Below, piece by piece: positions 1 to 9,094 of a stretch of DNA of 64,000 nucleotides (position 1 is the first letter of the stretch; every line of letters begins with the position of its first letter). Made by a program: the position numbers and the translations under genes. The notes beneath the pieces are model-generated. The model saw only the letters and a list, made by a program, of their open reading frames with translations. It did not search any database and was not told the origin of the DNA. The stretch is from Gonatopus flavifemur (Eukaryota > Arthropoda > Insecta > Hymenoptera > Dryinidae), in NCBI GenBank assembly GCA_018340375.1, contig JAFFJZ010000001.1:75942001-76006000 (forward strand), in the 5' to 3' direction.

Positions 1-100
1 AAATGAAATTGTGAAATTTGTTGATATTCAGAGGTTAAAATTTCACAAGTTCATGTTTTAGCCCTCAGTAATCATTGGGAAATTCAAAGTGCGCGGCGGT

Positions 101-478
101 GCCCGAAAAAGAATGGATCAGATCTCAAGAAATCTAATAAGATCTAATTTGATCTTGGTAGATCTAAAAAATGAAATGCGATAGATCTCTTTAAAGGTAA
201 ATAAATGTAGATAAAGCTACGCAGATCTCAGCACAAATCAAAGCTCCTTCTGTATTTGGATCTCTGTAGATCCAAATAGATCTGTTAAGATCCAAATTGA
301 CCCAGGTCGGTTCACAACTTCTTTCATTCAGATCCATGTAGATCTACTCAGATCTAAGTAGATTTATTTTTATCCAAATAGATATATCATTTAGATCTCA
401 GCAGATCTACCGCATTCAATTTTTTCTCTAAAGAGATCTAATTTCGTCTGTTCAGATCTTATCAATTTTCCCTCGGGT
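101..478. repeat. AGATCT-rich non-autonomous element
   Basis: The segment is packed with the palindromic hexamer AGATCT and one-base variants. It is bounded by GCCCGAAAAAG on the left and CCCTCGGG on the right, which are imperfect inverted ends. The same AGATCT texture and CCCGAGAAAA-type ends recur at 59270-59570 and 59590-60141. The flanking dinucleotides do not match, so this copy is probably old. Confidence 0.5.
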
Positions 479-1243
479 ACGCAACTCAAAGTACATAATT
501 CATTATTATTCACTTGATATCTGTATTGATTACATACTATTCACGGAAAGTTCACACAAAATTTGACTTTTCTCCTCCCCCACTTCCCCATGCTTGAGTT
601 CCCTCAATATTCATATGAATGTTTGATCAAAATACAATTTCTCACCTGTGCACGCACGGGTTTTAAATTCAATTCTCAATCTCGCACGGAGGGGCGTTAA
701 TTAAAAAATGAAAAATTAATCGTCCTAATTATTCATCCTATGTTATTTCGGGCTAATTTTTGGATGCATTAAAAATGAAGAACATCTCACGGCAAAATCT
801 TAAGAAGACTTTCATAAAATTACGAAAATTGAAACCTGTGAACATGAAAATTCAATCAAAATTAAATGCGGAATACAATGAGTTTATAATAAAACCATGG
901 AAACAAATTACAGATATGCATATGGTAACAGTTGTATTATGTATGTCATGATATCATTAAAGTGCACTTCCTCCATATTTGCATTGATCACGCATATTGC
1001 AATTGAACAACGTCGTGATTTGAATCAATTCGATCGTGTTTCGGTTTATTATATAATGCATATCGGAGGAAATAAGAACATTCGTGTTTATAGAATAATT
1101 TTACATATATTTATTAATGATTCTATACATAAAATTATCATTTTACGACTTACAGGAAAGTATAAATATTGTATGTTCATTCGAATGCAATGCAAAACAG
1201 TAAAACACATCGCCGTAGAAAAAAATCAAACTAACGACGCAAT
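479..1243. other. AT-rich intergenic sequence
   Basis: I see no convincing gene. Open frames at 760-951 and 897-1316 overlap each other, have AT-driven amino-acid composition and show no domain. The last few hundred bases may hold the promoter of the small secreted peptide that follows, but no clear TATA or initiator stands out. Confidence 0.4.
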
Positions 1244-1543
1244 ATGCGATTCTATAAAATTAATTTCGTGGTATTTGCGATCTTTGTGGTTACACTGGCC
1301 ACAGAATACTGCTTAATCACAGCTTTTCCAAGGAGAGATGTGAATCGGAGCATCCATACGCTCACCCGGCGAGCTTTACCTGCTCCGGAACGTACGACAA
1401 CTCCCGAGTGGGACTTCCACGACGTGATAAAGGAGTGTGCAGTTCAAACTTTGGAGTGCGAAGTGACCTTCAGGGTGCAACCAAAATGGCCGAAATGTGA
1501 ACCCTTGACTTGCTTATCAGTCGCGTGGGATGATCTTTTCTAA
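1244..1543 (+). CDS. Putative small secreted cysteine-containing peptide (99 aa)
   Basis: I do not recognise a family. The ORF begins MRFYKIN followed by the hydrophobic run FVVFAIFVVTLA (residues 8-19), which looks like a signal peptide with a likely cleavage near ITA|FP (residue 27). Two dibasic sites follow (RR at 30-31 and 42-43). Four cysteines sit in the C-terminal half (65, 72, 85, 90), spaced C-x6-C-x12-C-x4-C. Base composition rises clearly from about 1310 onward relative to the AT-rich flanks, which favours real coding sequence. This is the layout of a neuropeptide-like or venom-type precursor, but that is inference. The segment could also be only the first exon of a longer gene, since several GT sites occur near its end. 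No polyadenylation signal is obvious close by. Confidence 0.42.
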   Translation: MRFYKINFVVFAIFVVTLATEYCLITAFPRRDVNRSIHTLTRRALPAPERTTTPEWDFHDVIKECAVQTLECEVTFRVQPKWPKCEPLTCLSVAWDDLF

Positions 1544-1741
1544 GATGATGTTACCGTACTTACATTCAAGCTAATTGTTATTTGTTCAAGGTCTGTTATA
1601 TTTTCTTTTGTATATTGATATGAAGTTTCACAAAATGGATGATAAACATTGTTATGAAACATACGTCGTGTTTTTAAAATTATTGAACCCAACTCCGTAC
1701 ACTCCCTATTCCAAATGTCCGACAAATAATTTTCTGTCAGG

Positions 1742-1923
1742 ATTTGGTTGGTTTTTGTCCAAGGCATGATGATTTCCAACAGAACCAGACAGAATTTTGA
1801 CCGGGATTCGTCTGGTTGTGTTGGACTTTGTCTGATATTCCAGTCTGTGCAGAATTTGGTCGGTTTTTGTCCCAGGCATGATGATTTCCGACGGAACCAA
1901 ACAGAATTTTGATCGGAATCTGT
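1742..1923. repeat. Imperfect direct duplication, about 114 bp apart
   Basis: Two diverged copies of a segment running from TTTGGT(T/C)GGTTTTTGTCC through GGCATGATGATTTCC to ACAGAATTTTGA lie one after the other. All three forward frames are interrupted. No family was recognised. Confidence 0.6.
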
Positions 1924-1999
1924 CGGGAGCTGCCGGACATTTTCAGGAGGGGTCCCAATCCGCCAGTTACTGAAATGCGAACCCAACTCAACTTGCATT

Positions 2000-2400
2000 G
2001 AATTCCAAAGTGACCAATTTTTATGGTTTACTTTGGGTTATTTTTTGGTTTTATAAAAATTTGGTCAGAAAATGGTTACCCAGGTGGTTTTTACCATATA
2101 AGGACCTGTTTGTGACCGGACACTAATGGTTGCTTAGGACAAATCTACCACCAAAAGGTAACCAAAAAAATGTGCTCCATTTTCGGAATCTTTTTGATAT
2201 TTTTGAGGTAAAAACCCAGAAAATTACCACGAAATAACAGGAAAGTCACTAAAATTGAGATTGGTTGAATTTTAGTTGGATTTTTGTCAATTTTTGTTGA
2301 AAAACATGTCTCAAACGACCAACAAGTTACCAAAGCCAAGATTTTTCCCCAAAATGTAACCGAAATTTTTGATCGCTCGTCGGTTCACCCAGATCCCCTA
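2000..2400. repeat. Degenerate GGTTACC/GGTAACC-rich repeat
   Basis: Many short matches to GGTTAC and GGTAACC and to TTTTTGT-type runs suggest a decayed foldback element. A similar texture (GTTACCAAAACCAAC, GGTGTAACCG) recurs near 63060-63220, so the two may be distant copies. Boundaries are not defined. Confidence 0.3.
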
Positions 2401-2854
2401 GAGTATCCATTCAAATAATTGTTACAACGAATTGTAGAGAAATAAAAACACTGAGTGGTAATTTAGCTATTACCACTCACAATCGTTATGAATTCTGTAC
2501 GTTCAAAATGAAAGGAGTCACATTTTTCATCGTTAATTTCTTCTTATGAAAAGTCATTTCAATCCTCAGTTACCCCACAAAAGTCTACAGAAAATAAGAG
2601 TATTCTTTAAGGCGACACTCCAATGCGATGGGTTGGAAAATTCGAATTTTTTTTCGGAGGTTATTAACCCATAAAATCGATATCCCACACTCGGTTGAGG
2701 TGTTTTCTGTCTTTTGGCGCTTCAAAAAAAGAGGCTCAAACGGTGCATGCACGCTTTGGTTTTGGAACAGTTTTATGGATTACCTTGCTGGGATGATTTC
2801 TCAAAAACGACAAATCGAATCGACTTAAAATTTTAACACGGTACTCAGTACTAT

Positions 2855-3022
2855 CATGGCTATCGTCCGTACCTCAAACTTGTTGATATTTGGATTTTAA
2901 CTTATATTCTCACCTGATTTATGACGCAAAAAAGGTGTTTTTTTTTTACACTTTTGCAAGAACCGCCGCCATTTCGTTAATTCCCGGTAAAGTAAAATGA
3001 TTAAGGTACGGATGATAGGGGC
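2855..3022. repeat. Small palindromic element with GTCCGTACCT ends
   Basis: The left end GGCTATCGTCCGTACCTCAA is mirrored by TTAAGGTACGGATGATAGGG on the right. The interior is AT-rich and non-coding. No clean target duplication was found. Confidence 0.45.
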
Positions 3023-3441
3023 GACAACATAGATCAAGAAACTTCTTGGATTTTCTATTTCAGATTACTAGGAGGGCCGGAAACATCCCCGCAGACAAAA
3101 ATTTCCTTTCGTATTTTATAAGTACATAAATAAATATTTTTTCTCCCCTCCGGGCAGAAAAATACTATACGCACCGCGGATAGTAAAAAAGAAAGGCGAA
3201 GATATTACTGCCCTAGGTGTATAAAATGCTATTTCAGGATCAACAAAAATTGTTTTCAACTCTCCTTGATCATACATTTAAGGAAAAAAAAGGTTGTTTG
3301 ATTATGTTCAATGGTTCTAGAGAAAAAAAATCTTGAAACTATGCTTTTTTCCCGACATCCGCATGGAATGTCTGCTTAAATGCATTGGAAACAAAAACAA
3401 CGATCGAGTTTAAGAACTCCAGGGAATTTTTCATGATTACT

Positions 3442-3843
3442 CCGAGAGAAAAAGCATGCTCTAAACGCAAGGACGCCCTTCAAGCTTCTAACGCTGTTGT
3501 TATATGGTGCTTTGAACGCATGACAACATGCTTAGAAGGCATGGGACTCATACTCAAAAAGCATGGGCTCATGCGTTTAAGGGGATACCAGCGCCGAGAT
3601 TTTAGCCAAATCTTTCGTGTAAGATTTCTCCACAATACTTGAATATTTTCAAAATATCGCTCTATACAGCATTTTTTGAATGCCTATAGAATATATCTTG
3701 GAAATTTGAAAGCACTTTGAAAAAACCTTACACAAAAAAATTTGGCTAATATCCCAGCGCTAGTAGCTCCTTAACGCACGATATAACAAATGCGTTAGAA
3801 GCGTGAAGTGCTCCCTTGCGTTCGGAGCATGATTTTTCTCTCG
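3442..3843. repeat. Foldback element, CCGAGAGAAAAAGCATGCTC family, copy 1
   Basis: Left end CCGAGAGAAAAAGCATGCTC and right end GAGCATGATTTTTCTCTCGG are inverted. The arms continue inward through GCGTTAGAAGCGTGAAG-type sequence. A second inverted pair lies inside (GATACCAGCGC near 3585 against GCGCTAGTAGCTCCTTAA near 3760), so a smaller element may be nested. A diverged copy of the whole arrangement lies at 55888-56350. Confidence 0.6.
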
Positions 3844-3849
3844 GTGGAG

Positions 3850-4290
3850 AATTGCTCCATTTGATCGGTTGCAACGCACAACGAAAGGTCGATAAAAAAA
3901 AATATGTGAAAATACGTTGAGACATTTCTTGATTGATGAATTACAGTAATCAGAAATATATAAAGATCTAAAAATTATTTTTCAATTGTTGTACGGTAAC
4001 TATATTTTATTTTCAATTTTTTTTCTGTATAAATTGGCATAAACTTGGAAAAAATATTGTAAATATAAACTAAAAAAGAATGAATAATTTTATGGTTTAT
4101 GTACAATGCTTCTGACGAGGAAAAATATTTGTATATCGCAAATGAATTGGAGTGAATTAAAACTTTTGTACACTTATCATCAAAATCTTATGTGGCTAGA
4201 AAATCAAAACTGCAAATTATCAATTTAAAAATAGGCAAAAGTTGCTGATACGAAGGAGTAAAATTCGAGAATACGTAAAACTTTTATGCC
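3850..4290. other. AT-rich sequence, nothing recognised
   Basis: Long T and A runs, no open frame with coding character on either strand and no clear repeat ends. Confidence 0.4.
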
Positions 4291-4292
4291 GG

Positions 4293-4413
4293 TCAGTCAA
4301 CATCGTCCGGTTTATTATCATCATCGTCTTTGACTGGATTCTTGTTTTGAATCCCCAGATTCATGTGAAAGTTTTGCATATGTTTGTCGATTTGCTTTTC
4401 GGAAAGCCCTCTT
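4293..4413 (-). CDS. Candidate terminal coding exon, unrecognised
   Basis: On the minus strand a 39-codon open frame reads from RGLSEKQIDKHMQNF to a D/K/N-rich acidic end (VKDDDDNKPDDVD) and a TGA. A possible acceptor (GAAG|AGGG) precedes it, but the pyrimidine tract is weak and an in-frame TGA lies just upstream. The composition is unlike the surrounding AT-rich junk, which is the main reason to list it. No upstream exon could be joined and no family was recognised. A chance open frame remains quite possible. Confidence 0.22.
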
Positions 4414-4800
4414 CAATGTCTCTATCTAGTATAATACTTCTACTAATTTTCATAATGACATTCAAAGTATGACATCAATCGTGTATGTTTTCTCTCATTT
4501 TTCACGGATTCTTTATTAATTGATAGGAATAAATAATATGGATATTATTTTCAGTAAAAGAGTGAAAAAATGATATATTTCTGAACGATATGATTTCATA
4601 AACTGATATGCAAACTTTATGTACAATAATCAGAAGATGATGATTATATATTACGATAAATAATACTTTTTCAAATAGATTTCTTATTAAAAATTACTCA
4701 GTATTTGCTGTAAAATATGTATCATTCTAAATTAAGAGGTACTTTCGATGTCCACGATAAAAAAATCACATTTTTTAGAAAATTTGTTCGAAATTACGTT

Positions 4801-4876
4801 CCCCGCTTAAAGAATCTCATTGAACAATTGGTCCCAAATGGGAATCCATCGGTTCAATAAGATTCTTCAAGCAGGG
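4801..4876. repeat. Short foldback element, CCCTGCTTGAAGAATC family
   Basis: CCCCGCTTAAAGAATCTCAT at the left is mirrored by GATTCTTCAAGCAGGG at the right. TT flanks both ends as a 2-bp target duplication. A related copy lies near 24386-24521. Confidence 0.55.
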
Positions 4877-5033
4877 TTATCATCTCTCAAAACTCAACAT
4901 CTCCTTCATGGTCACTCAACCGGCACACTTTTTTTATTCACAATTCACACCCGAAATGGCACCATCGAAAAATCAAGTGAATCTCACAAAATTCAGTATA
5001 CAGAGGTTCTTTGATTCACACAAGCGTCTCAAA

Positions 5034-5270
5034 TGAATTCTAAAAAAGAAGCTTTTGTTAGAATACAAGAAACTTAAGAAGTTTCAGAAATAATTCGATT
5101 CGTCAGAAATTTACGAGTTCTGTTGAAATTTTATGAAACCTCTTTGAGAATTTCAATGAAGCTTGCAAATATCTGACGAATAGAATTCTAATTGGTATTC
5201 TCAGAGAATTCTTTGTTTTCTAAAAGAGCTTTTAAAGAGTTTTTTTCAGAATCCATTTGGGATTCTTGTG
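5034..5270. repeat. GAATTCT-rich imperfect palindrome
   Basis: Segments such as GAATTCTAAAAAAGAAGC are mirrored by TCTAAAAGAGCTTTTAAAGA, with an inner pair TTCGTCAGAAATTTAC against GCAAATATCTGACGAA. A similar GAATTCT-rich palindrome lies at about 18180-18390. Boundaries are approximate. Confidence 0.4.
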
Positions 5271-5554
5271 TGTTATCTGGGACGTTTCACGGAAGTTCTT
5301 CTCATCCACTTGTTAAAAGATGAGTAATGTAGTTGAGTTGACAACAAACATCGGTTTACTCGTTCAGTAATTTTCATTGATTACTTTCTTTAATGTATCA
5401 ACGTGATTTGTGTATTTCGTTGGGTAATCACGGTATTGTTTTTTACGAGGAACGGTTGATTCATCATTGTCGTTATTCGCGATACACTGTATTGAGTCGA
5501 GTCTTCAATTTGTCAAATTTACAAGTAAGCCAGAAGTCTACTTTTTTCTTAATT

Positions 5555-6007
5555 TCAAAATTTCTCCCGAAAAGCATCTCTCTTTGCCAACTGTTCAACT
5601 GCCAAAGAAAATACAAAATATCCACTGGAGATTTCACGTGATAAATTCAATATTGTTTTATACAAATTGAAGTCAACCATGGATTTCAACAGCTAACCTT
5701 GATTGCATATCATGTCCACGTCAGAAAAGTTGAGTAAATCTGGAAGTTTATGTCTTGCATTTCCCCTGGTCTCTCTTGTAAAATCATTAAAAAATGAATG
5801 AATTGGTCGGCCATCTCCAGGGCATGAATAAGTTCAGAGTTCCCAGATGAGGCGATTTGTCGTGAATTGGGCTACTTTTGTTTCTTTAGTATATTTAGTG
5901 TTTGCCCTAAAAATTCCTGGTTTTTAACAAATCAGAAATTTGCGATTTCTAATAGTAGATGAAGCTACTTTCATCGAAAAATTCTGGCAACTCTGAATAA
6001 GTTATCA
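5555..6007 (-). pseudogene. Last two exons of an unrecognised gene, interrupted by a hAT element
   Basis: Minus-strand exon B (5598-5555) follows a strong acceptor (TATTTTCTTTGGCAG) and reads VEQLAKRDAFREKF then TGA. Exon A ends at 5698 with donor G|GTTAGC in matching phase (CAA G + TT). It reads back through NFSDVDMICNQ, ARHKLPDLL and GDGRPIHSFFNDFTRE, which does not look like AT-driven noise. Upstream the frame runs into a 161-bp hAT-type element (5835-5995) with the 8-bp duplication AATAAGTT. Removing the element and one duplication restores the frame to a plausible acceptor at 6008 (TTATTTAG|TG). A further in-phase 60-bp exon at 6147-6088 is possible. With the element in place a TGA falls in frame at its edge, so the gene is probably broken unless splicing avoids it. 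Family unknown; the match between splice sites and phase is the main support. Confidence 0.4.
5835..5995. mobile_element. hAT-type miniature element, TSD AATAAGTT
   Basis: The ends are CAGAGTTCCCAG and CTGGCAACTCTG, imperfect inverted repeats of the hAT style (CAG...). An exact 8-bp duplication AATAAGTT flanks it at 5827-5834 and 5996-6003. It is 161 bp with no coding capacity. It lies within a minus-strand candidate exon. Confidence 0.8.
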
Positions 6008-6205
6008 CTAAATAAGCTAATCAATATGAAATATCAATATGAATCAAATATGTTTCTCTGTTTGCCACAAACCTGTAGATTTTATACCTTTTAACTGAGA
6101 ATCACCCATATGGCATTTCGATCTTTTGATCTTAAGCAGTTTGTATACTAGCGATTGCGTTGTTACCAGAAAACAAAAACCAAAAATCGACGAGTCGCTT
6201 GGTGA

Positions 6206-6427
6206 TTGTTTGTACCAAACCACAATCGATCATTTACCAAATCATGTAGCGGTGACAGATGTTTTCTATTGAATGATAGTAAATTGAATCATGATAATAT
6301 GCAGAGACAGCGACATGGATATCAAGCTGTGGATTACTCCACACCTGCTGACGGATCAAGGTTGACATTTACACCCCCTAAGTTTCATCCACAACTGTCG
6401 GGCTCACGTTTTGCCGATCCTGATAAT
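6206..6427 (+). CDS. Candidate coding exon cut by a hAT element
   Basis: An open plus-strand frame includes an ATG at 6299 followed by QRQRHGYQAVDYSTPADG, then FTPPKFHPQLSGSRFADPDN. The composition is coding-like and richer in G, P, H and Q than chance frames nearby. The frame ends at the 8-bp duplication of a hAT element (6428-6622). No donor site or following exon could be assigned with confidence, and no family was recognised. It may be an N-terminal exon or a relic. Confidence 0.3.
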
Positions 6428-6622
6428 CAGGGTTGGGTTTATTACGTGAATTTTCAATTTCTTACGTATCATACTTGGTTTCTGACACGTAATATATGTA
6501 AGATACTCGAACCCTCCTGTCCCCCCAAAAGGCAAGGGGTTGGTTTTATGCGTAAGATACTCGGTTTCTTACGTGTCGTAAAGTATGTAAAATACTTAGA
6601 AGTATATTACGTGCCAACCCTG
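6428..6622. mobile_element. hAT-type miniature element, TSD CTGATAAT
   Basis: The ends are CAGGGTTGG and CCAACCCTG. An exact 8-bp duplication CTGATAAT lies at 6420-6427 and 6623-6630. The 195-bp interior is an imperfect palindrome rich in TTACGTGT/CTTACGTA blocks and has no coding potential. It is close in terminal sequence to the elements at 5835 and 15514. Confidence 0.85.
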
Positions 6623-6735
6623 CTGATAATATGATTTTCACATTCTTCATCGTGAATAACTTCAATCGTTCATGTTCTTTCTCATAACATGTCCAATCCT
6701 CATATTAACATTCTAACACCAAACTTGATTTTCAC

Positions 6736-7168
6736 TCAAACCTCTTCAGCTTTAATAGGTTCACTTTTCACGGTGTTTTCGATCGGTTGAATCGGCTCGG
6801 GAGGACGCATTTGAAGTTTGAAAGATTTACTTTTCGCCGCTTTCCGAACTCTAAGAACAGAAGATTTCGATACGTTCACCTCTTTCGCAATTTTAGAAGC
6901 ACTTGCCGTAGGATCTCTCCCTATCGCCTCACATATTAGAATTTTCTTTTCCTCGGGCAACGCTGATTTGGGTCGCGCTCGTCGCACATGCTTTCTATCC
7001 ACGCAGCCCGTTTCTTCTAATTTCCTGCCTAATCTGACAATCGTTGAGTGGCTGGGCGTTGCGCGTTCCGGATGGCGGCTGGCAAACACTTCCGCCGCTT
7101 TTCGAGCCGAACCACCGACCCAATACAGTTTTACCTTCAAAAATATGAGAAATATGAGTGAATTGTAA
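6736..7168 (-). CDS. DUF4817-type helix-turn-helix ORF, 5' end missing
   Basis: The minus-strand frame opens without an ATG after 7168 and terminates at TGA 6738-6736. It carries the transposase-like helix-turn-helix pattern found in insect DUF4817 proteins: RKAAEVFASRHPERATPSHS, then VRLGRKLEETGCV. A second helical block follows (PTASASKIAKEVNVSKSSVL). The first helix of the usual domain is absent, so the exon either follows a splice junction (possible weak acceptor TTTTTGAAG) or is truncated. The tail has two psi-K-x-E sumoylation-like motifs (VKSE, IKAE). GC content is above the flanks. It could be a domesticated DNA-binding protein or a decayed mobile-element ORF. Family assignment is from memory of the motif and not from a search. 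Confidence 0.5.
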
Positions 7169-7169
7169 A

Positions 7170-9094
7170 TTCAGGGTGGATTGATATTTTTGATAATGTA
7201 GAAATTGTTCTAAAATTGTGATTACAATTGGATGATTGTTGCATATTCTATCAGTTTACATTTCAATAATCGGTGGATGATCTTTGTAATGATCGAGCTG
7301 TTAAACGACTCTCATAAATAAACAAGAATCGCCAACTAATTAAGATACCCAAGGCTTCTTTGTAAAATTGCGAGTTTACTTGCTTTCATATTCATATTTT
7401 GATCTTATTCCTCATTTATTTATTACTAATTATATCCTTTAATGCTTGTTGTATTTTTTTGTTTCAACTTCTTTTTTGTAAATTTTCTTCTTTTTTAGTC
7501 TTAACAAGTTCAATACCGAATCCATTGTCAATATATTAAAGCTTAAAGTTCTCATATTCACTAATGTATAATCAATTTCATATTCTCCTAATATGCTGTG
7601 AATATATATTCTTCTTTGTTGATTTTCAAAAAAGAAATTGACTGTGACCATGTTGCGTCACTTGTGAAATTCTGTAAAGCTTTCTGCTTCACCATTCCTC
7701 CTTTTCAATACAAAATTCTCTATGAACTGACAATGTTTTTGTACAGCCCTTCTTCCATGTTTGGTTTCCTTCGAAATACTCTACTAGTTTCTGCATTTTA
7801 CATTTTTTAATACTCATAATCTCTTCCTTCTTCCATGCGAACACGGAAAGTTTGATTTTCATTTTTATTATGATTCCTGAAATTGCAATTAACAAACCGT
7901 GAATAGGTTTCCCTCTTTGATCCTACTTTTTCATCAATTATGCATTCGATGTGTACATGATGATTTTCTAATCCCAAATAAATACATTCTTCATACTTCG
8001 TATACTATCCTATCGTTGCGATTCCCTGCTTTACCATATCCTCCGATATATCTAAACATTTGTCAAAATATTTTAAAATACAACCATCCATTCTGTAATC
8101 AATTAAAATATGTTTTCTGAAAATTATAATATGTATTTAGTATTCGATAAATGCTATAAACATTCAAACTGTACATTTGAAATCACATTGGACATTCTGG
8201 AGATTTTGTTGTTATTTGAAAGCATATGAATTAATGAACTCACCATTTCTATCTTCTCTTTATTAGAGAACTCTGCCATAATAAAATACCCTCTGTTTGT
8301 ACTCTTTCTTTGACCAAAAATCAAAACGTTTGACTGCTTGCAAAAAACTACTCAGCAAACTTGATAAATATTAGCTGCGCTATAAATAACATATTTTTTT
8401 TTTTGAATGACAAAAAAATGAGTTTGATATGAAATTTTACTTTTAGAAGCTTACATAGTCGTCATATTGCCTCAAATCATCTGCACTAATTCAAAAACTG
8501 TACCTTCAAAACCGTATCCCAACTACATCTAACCTCAATTGTAAATATACAATCATGTTGTTGTCTCCACGCTAAACAAAACTAATGTATTTTGAAATCA
8601 GCTGGAATTCGAATTGATTAAGAGTGTACCAACCGTTCCACTAACTTCCCCTAGTTTTCGCACAATTTAATTGGACAGAAGAGTTTTTGTCACTGATCGT
8701 TCAAATGAAACCACGATCGCGGCCTGGTAAAGATCGCTTAGCAAAATACTTGGAGTATTTTGTGATTGTTTATTAGATCACATAATTCCAAAGTATTCAT
8801 CAAACGAACGCAAATTCACGTAATACATTGTTCTTATTTGTTGCCGATTTTGTTTTAATGGAACATTGTCAGACATGTAATTAGTTGTTTATCCTAACCT
8901 CAATCCATTAAATTTTCCCTCCATTGTTTATGTATTGTAGGCAATACTATAAATACAAGTAAAAGAAGATGTAGTTCCATTTCAGCTTGATATCCAATCT
9001 TTCTTTGTGAAATTCCAAATATTCGTGATATTATATAGTTTCAGTGTTAATTTAATGGTGTTTATTTTCATATTGTTAATTGTTATCGTTAAAA
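7170..9094. other. Intergenic region upstream of RMI1
   Basis: AT-rich sequence between the minus-strand HTH ORF and RMI1. Short open frames (7439-8120 area) have AT-driven composition and no domain. The RMI1 promoter should lie in the last few hundred bases. I see no clear TATA box, which would fit a housekeeping DNA-repair gene. Confidence 0.4.

Noticed and set aside
897..1316. 139-codon plus-strand frame
   Set aside because: Composition is AT-driven, there is no domain, and its end overlaps the better-supported secreted peptide frame.
5393..5641. 82-codon plus-strand frame with a GTAAGC donor inside
   Set aside because: It overlaps the better-supported minus-strand terminal exon and has no recognised domain.
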